A stretch of 15,157 nt of DNA, taken from Planctomycetaceae bacterium (GTDB lineage Bacteria > Planctomycetota > Planctomycetia > Pirellulales > Pirellulaceae). Under the pieces are notes generated by a model that searched no databases, was not told where the DNA came from, and saw nothing but the letters and a program-made list of their open reading frames with translations. The position numbers were made by a program, and so were the translations under genes. The DNA lies in the NCBI GenBank assembly GCA_002685655.1, contig NYXM01000004.1, positions 4,702 through 19,858 on the forward strand, written 5' to 3'. Positions 1-7,709 of this stretch are shown piece by piece (within the stretch, counting starts at the first letter, position 1; each line of letters starts with the position of its first letter).

Positions 1-405
1 GCTCAGATCAGTGGCAGCTATTTGCCCAACCAACCCGAACTCCGCACGCCTGTTGCCGAACAAGAGCTGGCACTGCGCGAGCACGTTCGCGAGCGCTTTG
101 GGCCAGAACTCGCCTCCCAACCTCTTGCGGCGTTGATCAACTACGCCGTGACAAGTGAGAGCCGAATCCTCAAAGCGCCACTCGCCGTCAGCGCTGGCGG
201 CTGGGGCCAAATAAGCGACGGGTGGAACAGCACAGATGACCCCCGTTATCGGAAGATGCTGGAACTGGTCGATGCCGTTTTGCCGCCGCTGCAACACCAC
301 GACATTGCTGGCACTTGTGGGCGAACGGAATGCGTTTGCGGTGCTTGCTGGGTCCGCCAGGCCAAAGCGGACTACATCACGAACTCGAGGAACCAATCGC
401 ACTGA
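1..405 (+). CDS. C-terminal part of an unrecognised protein with a Cys cluster
   Basis: The reading frame is open from the first base of the window to a TGA at 403-405, so this is the last 134 codons of a longer gene; the TTG at 22 is only an internal codon that could be mistaken for a start. I do not recognise the family. The visible part is soluble-looking, without membrane segments. Near its end is a Cys cluster, CGRTECVCGACW, with Cys codons at 316, 331, 337 and 346 (spacing C-X4-C-X-C-X2-C), preceded by a His pair; it could bind a metal but lacks a CXXCH haem motif. The stop lies 24 bp before the next gene on the same strand, so it is probably the upstream member of the same operon. Coding status is supported by the uninterrupted frame and close spacing; function is unknown. 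Confidence 0.65.
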   Translation, partial: AQISGSYLPNQPELRTPVAEQELALREHVRERFGPELASQPLAALINYAVTSESRILKAPLAVSAGGWGQISDGWNSTDDPRYRKMLELVDAVLPPLQHHDIAGTCGRTECVCGACWVRQAKADYITNSRNQSH

Positions 406-429
406 TTCTAACGAGGCGGGAAGTGAAGA

Positions 430-3237
430 ATGTATACTCGATCGATCACCATGACGTGCGCAGCTGTGGTTATGACAGTCGTGGGGCTGAGCAGTTTCGA
501 CGTGGCTTGTGGTCAGTCTTCCAGCTCTGCCTCCGCGGATCAGCCACCTATGATCCCTGTCGGGTTGGATGCGTACCGGATGTGGAATCGCTGGCCGTAT
601 CAGCGGATCGGTGCCCGGGCATACATGCGGAGCACCTACGATCGTCACGGCAACAACAACACGGCCGACGCCTCGCATTTTCTCTATCAGCTGGCCGATG
701 ATTTCAACGTTTCGCTCGACGTGGAAGGCGCCGGCGTGCTGTACTTCGCCCGGTACAACCACTGGCACGGCAGCCCCTGGCATTACGAGGTTGACGGCAC
801 GGATCACATTGTCCAGGAGACAACCACCGCCGATCCGAACAAGAAGCTGGATCACTCGGTTTTCATTCCCGAACGTCAGTTCCCCAATCCGCTCACCTGG
901 ACCTATTCGATCACCAAGGGTGCCGATCTGATGTGGGTGCCGATCGGGTTCGAACGCCGATTCCGCATGGCCTACTCGCGGACGTTTTACGGGACCGGGT
1001 ACTATATCTATCATCACTACATGCGCGGTGCGAAGCTGTCGCAGCCGGTGAAGGCATGGAACGCAAAGACGACACCGGCGGCGGACGTGCTCGACTTGCT
1101 TCGACGTTCCGGAACGGACATTGCACCCAAGCCGGGAACGCCGGAAGGCGAGAATCTGCGCGTGCGGGAGATGACCGGCGTAGTCGATCTTGCAGCCGAA
1201 GAACCTGTCACGCTGACGAACTTGACCGACGGACCGGCAATGATCCGTGCCCTGAAACTGTCTGTGCCGCGAAAGCACGCGATTGCTTTCAGCAACGCGC
1301 GGTTGCGAGTGACGTGGGATGGTCGCAAACACGCTTCGATCGACGCACCGGTGGCTTTGTTCTTCGGAACTGGCACGCTCCACAACCGCCAGGACAAGAC
1401 CTTCCTGGTGAAGGCACTGCCCGTCAACGTTCGCTTCGACGAGGATTGGGTACATCTGGCGTGCTACTTCCCCATGCCGCTGTACCGCTCGGCCAAGATC
1501 GAGTTGATCGGTCCGCCGGAGCGAGGCATTCCGAACATCACATGGTCGATGCGATATCACCCTTATACCGGTGCTCGCAATCATGTGGCCTATTTCCACG
1601 CTACGTACTGCGACCACGGCGTGCCTGAGAAGGGCAAAGATCTTGTGTTTCTCGATACCAATACTGTGGAATCGGGCGGACCGTGGTCGGGCAACTTCGT
1701 GGGCACTTCGTTCATCTTCAGTGACCGAGCCGTACTTAACACGCTGGAGGGTGACCCGCGTTTCTTCTTCGACGACAGTCAAACGCCACAGGCTTACGGC
1801 ACCGGAACGGAGGAGTGGGGTGGTGGCGGTGATTACTGGGGCGGCCGCAACATGACTCTGCCGTTGGCCGGCCACCCTGTTGGTGTGAGAAACGCCAAAG
1901 AGGCCACCTCTGAACTCGATCTCATTCAATCCGCCTATCGATATCTGTTGGCCGACTTGATGCCCTTCGGACGCCGCGCGGTTATCCGGTTGGAGCACGG
2001 CGGCATCAACCAGTCGGTCGAGCATTATCGCTCGGTCACTTACTGGTACGGGGCCCCCAGTGCGAGCCTGGTGAAGACGGATGAACTCGACATCGGCAAT
2101 CTCACCAGCGAAGCGGCCCACCAGTACGTTTCTCCAGAGGCGTCGGAACCGTATGAATTGACGTCACGTTACGAGTGGGGACCGGATCGTCTCGGAGTCG
2201 CCGAAAGGGACCATCCGCTCGCCCGTCCCAAACACTATGCGGACTTCGAGTTTGAAGCCGACGCCGGCAAGGCCTACTACGTTTGGTTGCGGGGTGTGAC
2301 GGACGGCGGGATCAAGACGGATGCCACGTGGATTCAATTTGATGGTCATATCGGGACCAAAGAAGTTGGTCCCACGTATCGTGCCGAGTTGGGCTTCGGC
2401 AATTGGCGAGACGCCGTGCCAGCTGGTGTCTGGAGTTGGGCAAGTGGTCTTCCGAAAGATCCTCCGCTTCGGATCACCTTCGACCGCCCCGGACGTCACC
2501 GGCTTCGTGTACAGGTCCGCCATTCCGTCCATCGACTCGACCAGATTCGACTCAGCACGACACAGACAACTCGACCGAAATCGGCCGAGCCGGTCAAGAG
2601 GCGAAAGCCGCTTCCGGGTTCGATCGACGAGATCGTCCTGGATGTGACCGACGCATCAGGCTTGCACGGTGACTTCCGAATCATCAGCGAACCCACCGCA
2701 TCAATCGGCAAAGTGTTGGAAGTGGGTGGTACGACGGGGGCTTTCGAGGTGTATCCCGCCCACACTCAGGTTGGCCGGATAACTCCCGGCTCTTCGGAGT
2801 TCACACTGGAGCTTCGTCGCGACAACCTGGGTGTACTGTTGCGGCGGACGCTCGACTACAAGTACGCCAACCAACGCGCCGAGGTCTATGTTGCCGACAC
2901 GAAAGACGACGAACCCGAGTGGCAATCGGCCGGCGTCTGGTACTTGGCTGGCTCGAACACGTTCTATCACTCGTATCCTCGAAAGGGCGGTGAGTTGGGT
3001 AAATCGGACCCCGTGGTGATGTCCTCCAATCGGCGCTTCCGAGATGACGAGTTTCTCATTCCCCGTAATCTGACCCAAGGACGCACGGCGATTCGAGTGC
3101 GCGTTAAGTTCACGCCCGTTGAGATCCCGCTTTTGCCTGGCCGAGCCATCGACAAGTTGGTGTGGTCCGAGATGCACTACAGTGCCTACTGTTATGTCAT
3201 GCCTGAAATAAGGCTGCTGGCGAACAGCGACCGATAA
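430..3237 (+). CDS. Secreted DUF2961 / GH172-like glycoside hydrolase, multidomain
   Basis: The 935-aa protein has an N-terminal signal peptide (about residues 1-28, hydrophobic stretch AAVVMTVVGL); a Cys follows at 27 but the sequence before it (FDVA) is not a good lipobox. The DUF2961 core spans roughly residues 45-550: an opening segment with EGAGVLYFARYNHW near 99-112, the signature GTGTEEWGGGGDYWGGRN at 457-474, and RLEHGG at 520-525 followed by YRSVTYWYG. Characterised GH172 members act on fructofuranosides or arabinofuranosides using two Glu residues; Glu461/462 and Glu522 are candidates here, by inference. Residues about 604-710 look like a carbohydrate-binding-type beta domain (FEFEADAGKAYYVWLRG ending in LDQIRLS), and about 750-930 form another beta-rich region. 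At 935 aa it is much longer than a simple DUF2961 protein. The ATG at 430 follows purine-rich GAGGCGGGAAG; an ATG at 451 is an alternative. The substrate cannot be read from sequence. Confidence 0.85.
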   Translation: MYTRSITMTCAAVVMTVVGLSSFDVACGQSSSSASADQPPMIPVGLDAYRMWNRWPYQRIGARAYMRSTYDRHGNNNTADASHFLYQLADDFNVSLDVEGAGVLYFARYNHWHGSPWHYEVDGTDHIVQETTTADPNKKLDHSVFIPERQFPNPLTWTYSITKGADLMWVPIGFERRFRMAYSRTFYGTGYYIYHHYMRGAKLSQPVKAWNAKTTPAADVLDLLRRSGTDIAPKPGTPEGENLRVREMTGVVDLAAEEPVTLTNLTDGPAMIRALKLSVPRKHAIAFSNARLRVTWDGRKHASIDAPVALFFGTGTLHNRQDKTFLVKALPVNVRFDEDWVHLACYFPMPLYRSAKIELIGPPERGIPNITWSMRYHPYTGARNHVAYFHATYCDHGVPEKGKDLVFLDTNTVESGGPWSGNFVGTSFIFSDRAVLNTLEGDPRFFFDDSQTPQAYGTGTEEWGGGGDYWGGRNMTLPLAGHPVGVRNAKEATSELDLIQSAYRYLLADLMPFGRRAVIRLEHGGINQSVEHYRSVTYWYGAPSASLVKTDELDIGNLTSEAAHQYVSPEASEPYELTSRYEWGPDRLGVAERDHPLARPKHYADFEFEADAGKAYYVWLRGVTDGGIKTDATWIQFDGHIGTKEVGPTYRAELGFGNWRDAVPAGVWSWASGLPKDPPLRITFDRPGRHRLRVQVRHSVHRLDQIRLSTTQTTRPKSAEPVKRRKPLPGSIDEIVLDVTDASGLHGDFRIISEPTASIGKVLEVGGTTGAFEVYPAHTQVGRITPGSSEFTLELRRDNLGVLLRRTLDYKYANQRAEVYVADTKDDEPEWQSAGVWYLAGSNTFYHSYPRKGGELGKSDPVVMSSNRRFRDDEFLIPRNLTQGRTAIRVRVKFTPVEIPLLPGRAIDKLVWSEMHYSAYCYVMPEIRLLANSDR

Positions 3238-3289
3238 ACAGACCGGGCCGCCTTTTCCACGCAACGTATGTTCTCATGGAGCAAACATC

Positions 3290-4489
3290 ATGAACGGTTC
3301 AAGATCACGACGTTCATTCCTGCAAACCGTTGGCCTTGGCACTGCAGCTATGGGAGTATGCGCGTCGGCTCCCGCCCAGAAGAAGAAACCGATCCAGGGT
3401 TTTGAGGAGACACCCACAGACCCAAATGCTTCGAAAGGCTGGAAGCCGGTTTCTGATCGCAAGATCCGCGTGGGCATTGTCGGATATGGTACCTGTCGTT
3501 TTGGCGCTGCGTTCAGCTTTCAGAACCACCCAAATGTCGACATCGTGGCGGTCAGTGACCTGTTTCCTGATCGGTGTGCCGCATTGGCAAAAGCGTGTCG
3601 CTGCGAGAAAACCTATCCGTCTCTTGAAGAACTCGTCACTGACGACGCGATCGAAGCGGTGTTCGTGGCCACCGACGCTCCGAGTCATGCCCGGCACTGT
3701 ATCGAGGTTCTCAAGCACGGCAAGCACGTCGCCTGCGCCGTTCCTGCGGTCTACGGCTCACTTGAAGATGCCGACAAGTTGTTCGAAGCGGTCAAGACGA
3801 GCGGTCTCAAGTACATGATGTTCGAGACCTCCTGCTATCACGCCGACTGCTATGCGATGCGGCAGATCTATCAAGCGGGAGGGTTTGGCCGCCTGATCTA
3901 TTCCGAGGGTGAGTACTACCACTTTCATTCGCACCAGATCGGATCGTACAAGGACTGGCGCGTCGGGGCCATTCCCCTGTGGTATCCCACTCATTCCACG
4001 GCTTACTATGTTGGCGTAACCGACCGACCCTTCACGTCTGTGTCCTGCACTGGGTCCAGTGCAGGCTTCGCGCCGTGGCAGCCTGGAGCCAACCAGTACA
4101 ACAACGTCTTCACCGATCAGATTGGCCTCTTCCAAACGGCCGAGGGCGGTACCTCTCGTATGCTCATGTGCATGGGCATCCATAGCAAGGGCGGCGAGAC
4201 CGGACGCGTGTTCGGCGAACAAGGCTGGATGGAGGGCACGCAGTACCGCGGCACCATGAAGGAGCTGCCCGATCTCTTGCGTCCGCCGCTTCCGCCCGGC
4301 GTCAACGCTGGCGGCCACGGTGGCTCGCATGGGCAACTGATGAACGAGTTTGTCCTCTCCATCCTCGGAGACCGCAAACCGCTCGTTGACGTCGTCCAGG
4401 CGTTAAATATGACCGTCTGTGGCGTCGTCGCCCATCAATCGGCTCTGAAAGACGGCGAGCTGATGAAGATACCGCAATACAAGATCTGA
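3290..4489 (+). CDS. Tat-exported Gfo/Idh/MocA family protein with atypical active site
   Basis: This 399-aa protein starts with a twin-arginine leader (SRSRRSFLQ at 4-12, hydrophobic stretch, then ASAPAQ), so it is probably exported folded with its cofactor. A Rossmann nucleotide-binding loop GIVGYG is at 62-67, and the Gfo/Idh/MocA fold continues to the end. The family normally has an EKP tripeptide whose Lys helps catalysis; here that position reads AVP (150-152, in KHVACAVPAV). The usual GG-X3-D-X3-H-like active-site segment also appears replaced by PLWYPTHSTAYY, retaining a His at 235. The protein may bind NAD(P) yet work differently, or bind sugars without oxidising them. A GGAG at 3278-3281 lies 8 bp before the ATG and supports this start. 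It lies 52 bp downstream of the GH172-like gene and probably shares its transcript. The family call is secure; activity and substrate are not. Confidence 0.87.
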   Translation: MNGSRSRRSFLQTVGLGTAAMGVCASAPAQKKKPIQGFEETPTDPNASKGWKPVSDRKIRVGIVGYGTCRFGAAFSFQNHPNVDIVAVSDLFPDRCAALAKACRCEKTYPSLEELVTDDAIEAVFVATDAPSHARHCIEVLKHGKHVACAVPAVYGSLEDADKLFEAVKTSGLKYMMFETSCYHADCYAMRQIYQAGGFGRLIYSEGEYYHFHSHQIGSYKDWRVGAIPLWYPTHSTAYYVGVTDRPFTSVSCTGSSAGFAPWQPGANQYNNVFTDQIGLFQTAEGGTSRMLMCMGIHSKGGETGRVFGEQGWMEGTQYRGTMKELPDLLRPPLPPGVNAGGHGGSHGQLMNEFVLSILGDRKPLVDVVQALNMTVCGVVAHQSALKDGELMKIPQYKI

Positions 4490-4615
4490 CAAGTCGGACG
4501 GCATGCCAGCAAACAACCACACCGTACAATGAGTGCGCTACAGTGTGATCGATCGCCACATCACGCAGGGTACATGTAGCGAATCAAGTCAGCGTTAGCA
4601 TGAAAAGTCGCCAGG

Positions 4616-6031
4616 ATGAAGAAACTGAACGAGAGTCTCTTGGGACGACGTGAGTTCTTCGGCCGAGCAATTGGCGCTGGAGCTGCAACGGCGCTGACAC
4701 TGCACACACGCTCCAGTCGCGCGACAGCGACGTCCAGCCTGCTCGAGGTGGGAGAAGGTGCGGTCGACACCACGCCACCGTTGGGGATCGAGATTGCCGG
4801 CTTCCATCGTCCGGCAGACAACCGGCGCCTGATTACCGGGATTCGCCAACCCACCGCCGTGAGGGCGCTCGTGTTGCGTCATCCCGACGCTCAGGCAGCG
4901 ATTGTTTCACTGGACATCTGCGGCGTCTCGCGCGATTTCGTTGGTCGAGTGCAACGCCGCGTCGCCAAACAGACCGGCATCCCTTCGGAAAATGTCCACG
5001 TTTGCGCGACACACACCCATTCGATGCCGACGTTTCGTTTCTTCCGGCAATGGGGAGCGATCCCGCGGCAGTACATGGCGGATGTCGAACTGTCCGTCGT
5101 GCAAGCGATCGAGCGTGCCAGAGATGATCTTGCTCCTGCCGAGTTGTATGTCGGCAAAAGTGGGTCGGAGGGCGCAAACTTCAATCGCACCGCCAGCACG
5201 TGGAAGACGGACAAAGAGTTCACGGCCGATTCCGCCGACGATGAACGCTGGTTGGACACGAAGGTCCACGTGATGCGGTTCGAACGAGCCGGGGCGAAAC
5301 GAAATCTGCTGTGGTACCACTTCTCCGCACACCCGGTCTGCTATACCGACGGCAACGCCGGCCCCGACTGGCCAGGCCTAGTCGCGAAGATCGTCCTCGA
5401 AAAGCAGAAGATCGCACCGGTATTTCTGCAAGGACATTGTGGCGACGTCAACCCGGGAAACGGCAAGCCTTGGCTGGGAAAACCCGATGAGGTCGCCGCC
5501 GAAGTGTCTGCCGCCATTGGTCGCGCGTTCGACGATGCAGTGGCCGTTCCAATCAAAAGCATCCGACACGTCACGGCCCAGTGCGAGCTTTCGCTGGACC
5601 TCCAACGGTTCAAGGATCAATTGGACCAGTACCGTAAGAGTCCATCCACATGCACGAAAGGCGAATGGGTGGATGCCGGCTTCGCCGCCGATTGGTTTCA
5701 GAGCGCCAATCGCTGGGACCTCAACCGCGGCAAGCTTAACGCGCCCATTTCGGCCTTGCGCCTGGGCGGCGCGGTCATGTTGTTTCATCCGTCAGAACTT
5801 TACAGCTATTATGGATTGGCACTGGGGCGCGATTCGCCGCTGGATCACACGCTGGTCGTCGGCTACTCGGATGCATTTGTCGGTTATCTGACGGATCCGA
5901 ATGCGTACAAGGCCGGCGAGTACGCGGCGATCACGGTGCCAAGAATCTGCGACCTGCCACCGTTCAAACCGGAGACCGCTCGCGAGTTCACTGCTGCTGC
6001 AAGCCGTTTGTTGGAGAAAGTGGCTTCGTGA
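4616..6031 (+). CDS. Tat-exported neutral/alkaline ceramidase-like protein (N-terminal domain only)
   Basis: The 471-aa protein has a twin-arginine leader (GRREFFGRAIGAGAATAL at 10-27). The rest resembles the N-terminal catalytic domain of neutral/alkaline non-lysosomal ceramidases: VGEGAVDTTPPLGIEIAGF near 45-63, the metal-site motif CATHTHSMP at 130-138 (His133, His135), and HFSAHPVCYTDGNAGPDWPG at 235-254 with His239 a further likely zinc ligand. In known neutral ceramidases the nucleophilic Ser lies in the hexapeptide GDVSPN; here the equivalent is GDVNPG (276-281), so the Ser is replaced by Asn. Together with the length, well below that of full ceramidases, this argues against a true ceramidase; a related hydrolase is more likely. 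No convincing Shine-Dalgarno precedes the ATG. It sits 126 bp after the oxidoreductase and 54 bp before the sulfatase, suggesting joint expression. Confidence 0.82.
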   Translation: MKKLNESLLGRREFFGRAIGAGAATALTLHTRSSRATATSSLLEVGEGAVDTTPPLGIEIAGFHRPADNRRLITGIRQPTAVRALVLRHPDAQAAIVSLDICGVSRDFVGRVQRRVAKQTGIPSENVHVCATHTHSMPTFRFFRQWGAIPRQYMADVELSVVQAIERARDDLAPAELYVGKSGSEGANFNRTASTWKTDKEFTADSADDERWLDTKVHVMRFERAGAKRNLLWYHFSAHPVCYTDGNAGPDWPGLVAKIVLEKQKIAPVFLQGHCGDVNPGNGKPWLGKPDEVAAEVSAAIGRAFDDAVAVPIKSIRHVTAQCELSLDLQRFKDQLDQYRKSPSTCTKGEWVDAGFAADWFQSANRWDLNRGKLNAPISALRLGGAVMLFHPSELYSYYGLALGRDSPLDHTLVVGYSDAFVGYLTDPNAYKAGEYAAITVPRICDLPPFKPETAREFTAAASRLLEKVAS

Positions 6032-6085
6032 CGGCCAACGTCCCGTTCCATCGGGTTTGAATCTCACCAGCGGAAAGAGTATCTC

Positions 6086-7528
6086 ATGAAAGTCGTACCA
6101 CAACGCATCTTCGTCGCCAATTTGCTTACGGCCCTGGTGCCGCTTTTTGGCAGTTCTTCGATCGCAGAGGAGACTTCGCGCCCGCCGAATGTCGTTTTGA
6201 TCATGGCCGACAATCTCGGCTACGGCGATCTTGGCTGTTACGGACAGAAGCGGATCGGGACACCCAACTTGGACCGCATGGCCAGCCAAGGCGTGCGTTT
6301 CACGCAGTTCTATTCCGGCGCGGTCATCTGTGCGCCGGCGCGATGCACGCTGATGACCGGTCTACACACGGGACACTGTCGCATCCGCGGCAACCATCGT
6401 GATTCAGATATCCAGGCCCTCAAGCCGGAAGATGTGACCATCGCCGAAGTACTCAAACAGAGTGGCTATGCGACCGCAGTGATTGGCAAATGGGGACTGG
6501 GCGATGAAGGAAATGCGGGGATTCCGAACTTGCAAGGTTTCGATTACTTCTTCGGTTACCTCAACCAGGTGCACGCCCATAATTACTTCCCCCATTTTCT
6601 CTGGCGCAATCGGCAACGAATCGCATTGGCCAACGTGGTCAAGCATCCCAAGAAACTGTACCAAGCGCCCGAACTCGCCGGCGCGGCGTCGGAACGTGTC
6701 GACTACGCGCCCGACTTATTCACCGCCGAAGCGCTGTCGTTCATCAAGAAGCAGCCGGAGGATCAGCCGTTCTTCTTGTACCTTCCTTACAACTACCCGC
6801 ATCCGAATTGCGAGTCCTGGCTCTTACGTCGACATGGGGCCGAAGTGCCCGACTACGGTGCGTACGCAGATGAGGACTGGCCCGAAATCCAAAAGGGACA
6901 TGCCGCGATGATAACGCGAATGGACCGCGATGTTGGCCGGATTCTCGACCAGTTGAAGCGGCGTGGTTGGGATGAAAATACGTTGGTCATGTTCACCTCC
7001 GACAATGGACCTCACACGGGAGACGGTCTCGACCCCGAATTCAACAATTCCAACGGCCCGTTGCGTGGCGTTCTGCGCGACGTGTACGAAGGGGGCATTC
7101 GCGTACCATTGATCGTGCGCTGGCCAGGACGTATCGGCCCTGGCAAATCCAGTGATCACATCTCGTCGCTTGTTGACGTCCTCGAGACTTGTGCCGATGT
7201 TGCCGGCGCGAAGACTGCCGCAGGCGACGGTATCAGCTTTCTGCCTACTCTGTTGGGTCAAGATGAACGGCAGAAAGTGCATGATCATCTGTATTGGGAA
7301 TTCTACGAACGGGGGTCAGCCCAGGCGGTTCGCTGGGGCGATTGGAAGGCCGTTCGCAAACCGATGCTAACGGGAAAAATCGAACTGTACGATCTTCAGC
7401 GTGATCTTGCCGAGACAAATAACGTGGCGGGAAGCCATCCTGACATCGTCGAGAAGATCCACGCGATCATGAAGCGGCAGCACCGGCCTTCGCCCTTGTG
7501 GCGGCCACCGCCGGCTAAGAAGAACTGA
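6086..7528 (+). CDS. Secreted sulfatase (type I, formylglycine-dependent), with active-site substitutions
   Basis: The 480-aa protein has a signal peptide (about 1-27) and a standard sulfatase layout. The strand with the first metal ligands reads MADNLGYGDLG (40-50). The formylglycine motif is CAPAR at 82-86, where Cys82 would be oxidised by a formylglycine-generating enzyme, followed by TLMTGLHTGH. GKWGLG (134-139, Lys135), HAHNYFPH (163-170) and TSDNGPHTG (304-312, Asp306/Asn307) supply further active-site residues, and YEGGIRVPLIVRWPG lies near 334-348. Two positions differ from the usual pattern: the second Asp of the DD pair is Asn43, and the Lys normally found four residues after the Arg of RGxK is Leu330 (RGVL). 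The protein likely removes sulfate from a glycan outside the cytoplasm, but activity is uncertain. GGAAAGAG about 8 bp before the ATG supports the start. It is the last gene of the left block. Confidence 0.9.
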   Translation: MKVVPQRIFVANLLTALVPLFGSSSIAEETSRPPNVVLIMADNLGYGDLGCYGQKRIGTPNLDRMASQGVRFTQFYSGAVICAPARCTLMTGLHTGHCRIRGNHRDSDIQALKPEDVTIAEVLKQSGYATAVIGKWGLGDEGNAGIPNLQGFDYFFGYLNQVHAHNYFPHFLWRNRQRIALANVVKHPKKLYQAPELAGAASERVDYAPDLFTAEALSFIKKQPEDQPFFLYLPYNYPHPNCESWLLRRHGAEVPDYGAYADEDWPEIQKGHAAMITRMDRDVGRILDQLKRRGWDENTLVMFTSDNGPHTGDGLDPEFNNSNGPLRGVLRDVYEGGIRVPLIVRWPGRIGPGKSSDHISSLVDVLETCADVAGAKTAAGDGISFLPTLLGQDERQKVHDHLYWEFYERGSAQAVRWGDWKAVRKPMLTGKIELYDLQRDLAETNNVAGSHPDIVEKIHAIMKRQHRPSPLWRPPPAKKN

Positions 7529-7595
7529 TCTCTGGACAACCGTTGTAAGCTGGCGCGTGCAGCAGAGTTAAGATTCAATCACCTCTCCCTCTGCG

Positions 7596-7667
7596 GACTT
7601 TTTCGCTTTCTCCAAAGGGGAGAAGGACATGTTCCAGGCTCTCCTAAACCTCCAAAGTGAAAAAGTC
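7596..7667. terminator. Inverted repeat between convergent genes, possible bidirectional terminator
   Basis: The segments 7596-7609 (GACTTTTTCGCTTT) and 7654-7667 (AAAGTGAAAAAGTC) pair over 14 bases with a single G-T wobble. Inside the 44-nt loop a second small hairpin can form (TTCTCC, loop AAAGG, GGAGAA). It lies between the ends of the + strand sulfatase and the - strand DoxX-like gene, the place expected for a shared terminator. A T-run follows neither side strongly, since the Ts are within the stem, so this is a candidate only. Confidence 0.4.
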
Positions 7668-7709
7668 TATGGCTTGCACCGATGAATGCGCATGAAGAAT
7701 CCCGGCTAT

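Noticed and set aside
508..510. Cys27 of the GH172-like protein as a lipoprotein acylation site
   Set aside because: The residues before it (FDVA) do not fit a lipobox, which needs an aliphatic residue at -3; ordinary secretion is more likely.
933..1628. 231-codon + strand frame
   Set aside because: It lies wholly inside the GH172-like gene in another frame, has low-complexity Arg-rich composition and no recognisable motifs; high GC makes such shadows common.
2701..3264. 187-codon - strand frame
   Set aside because: Antisense to the C-terminal domain of the GH172-like gene; no motif or export signal.
4541..4566. TGTGAT...ATCAC imperfect palindrome before the ceramidase-like gene, as a CRP-type site
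   Set aside because: The half-site spacing is wrong for a CRP/FNR operator and arms are only five bases.
5792..6289. 165-codon - strand frame
   Set aside because: Antisense across the ceramidase-like and sulfatase junction; composition is that of a shadow frame.
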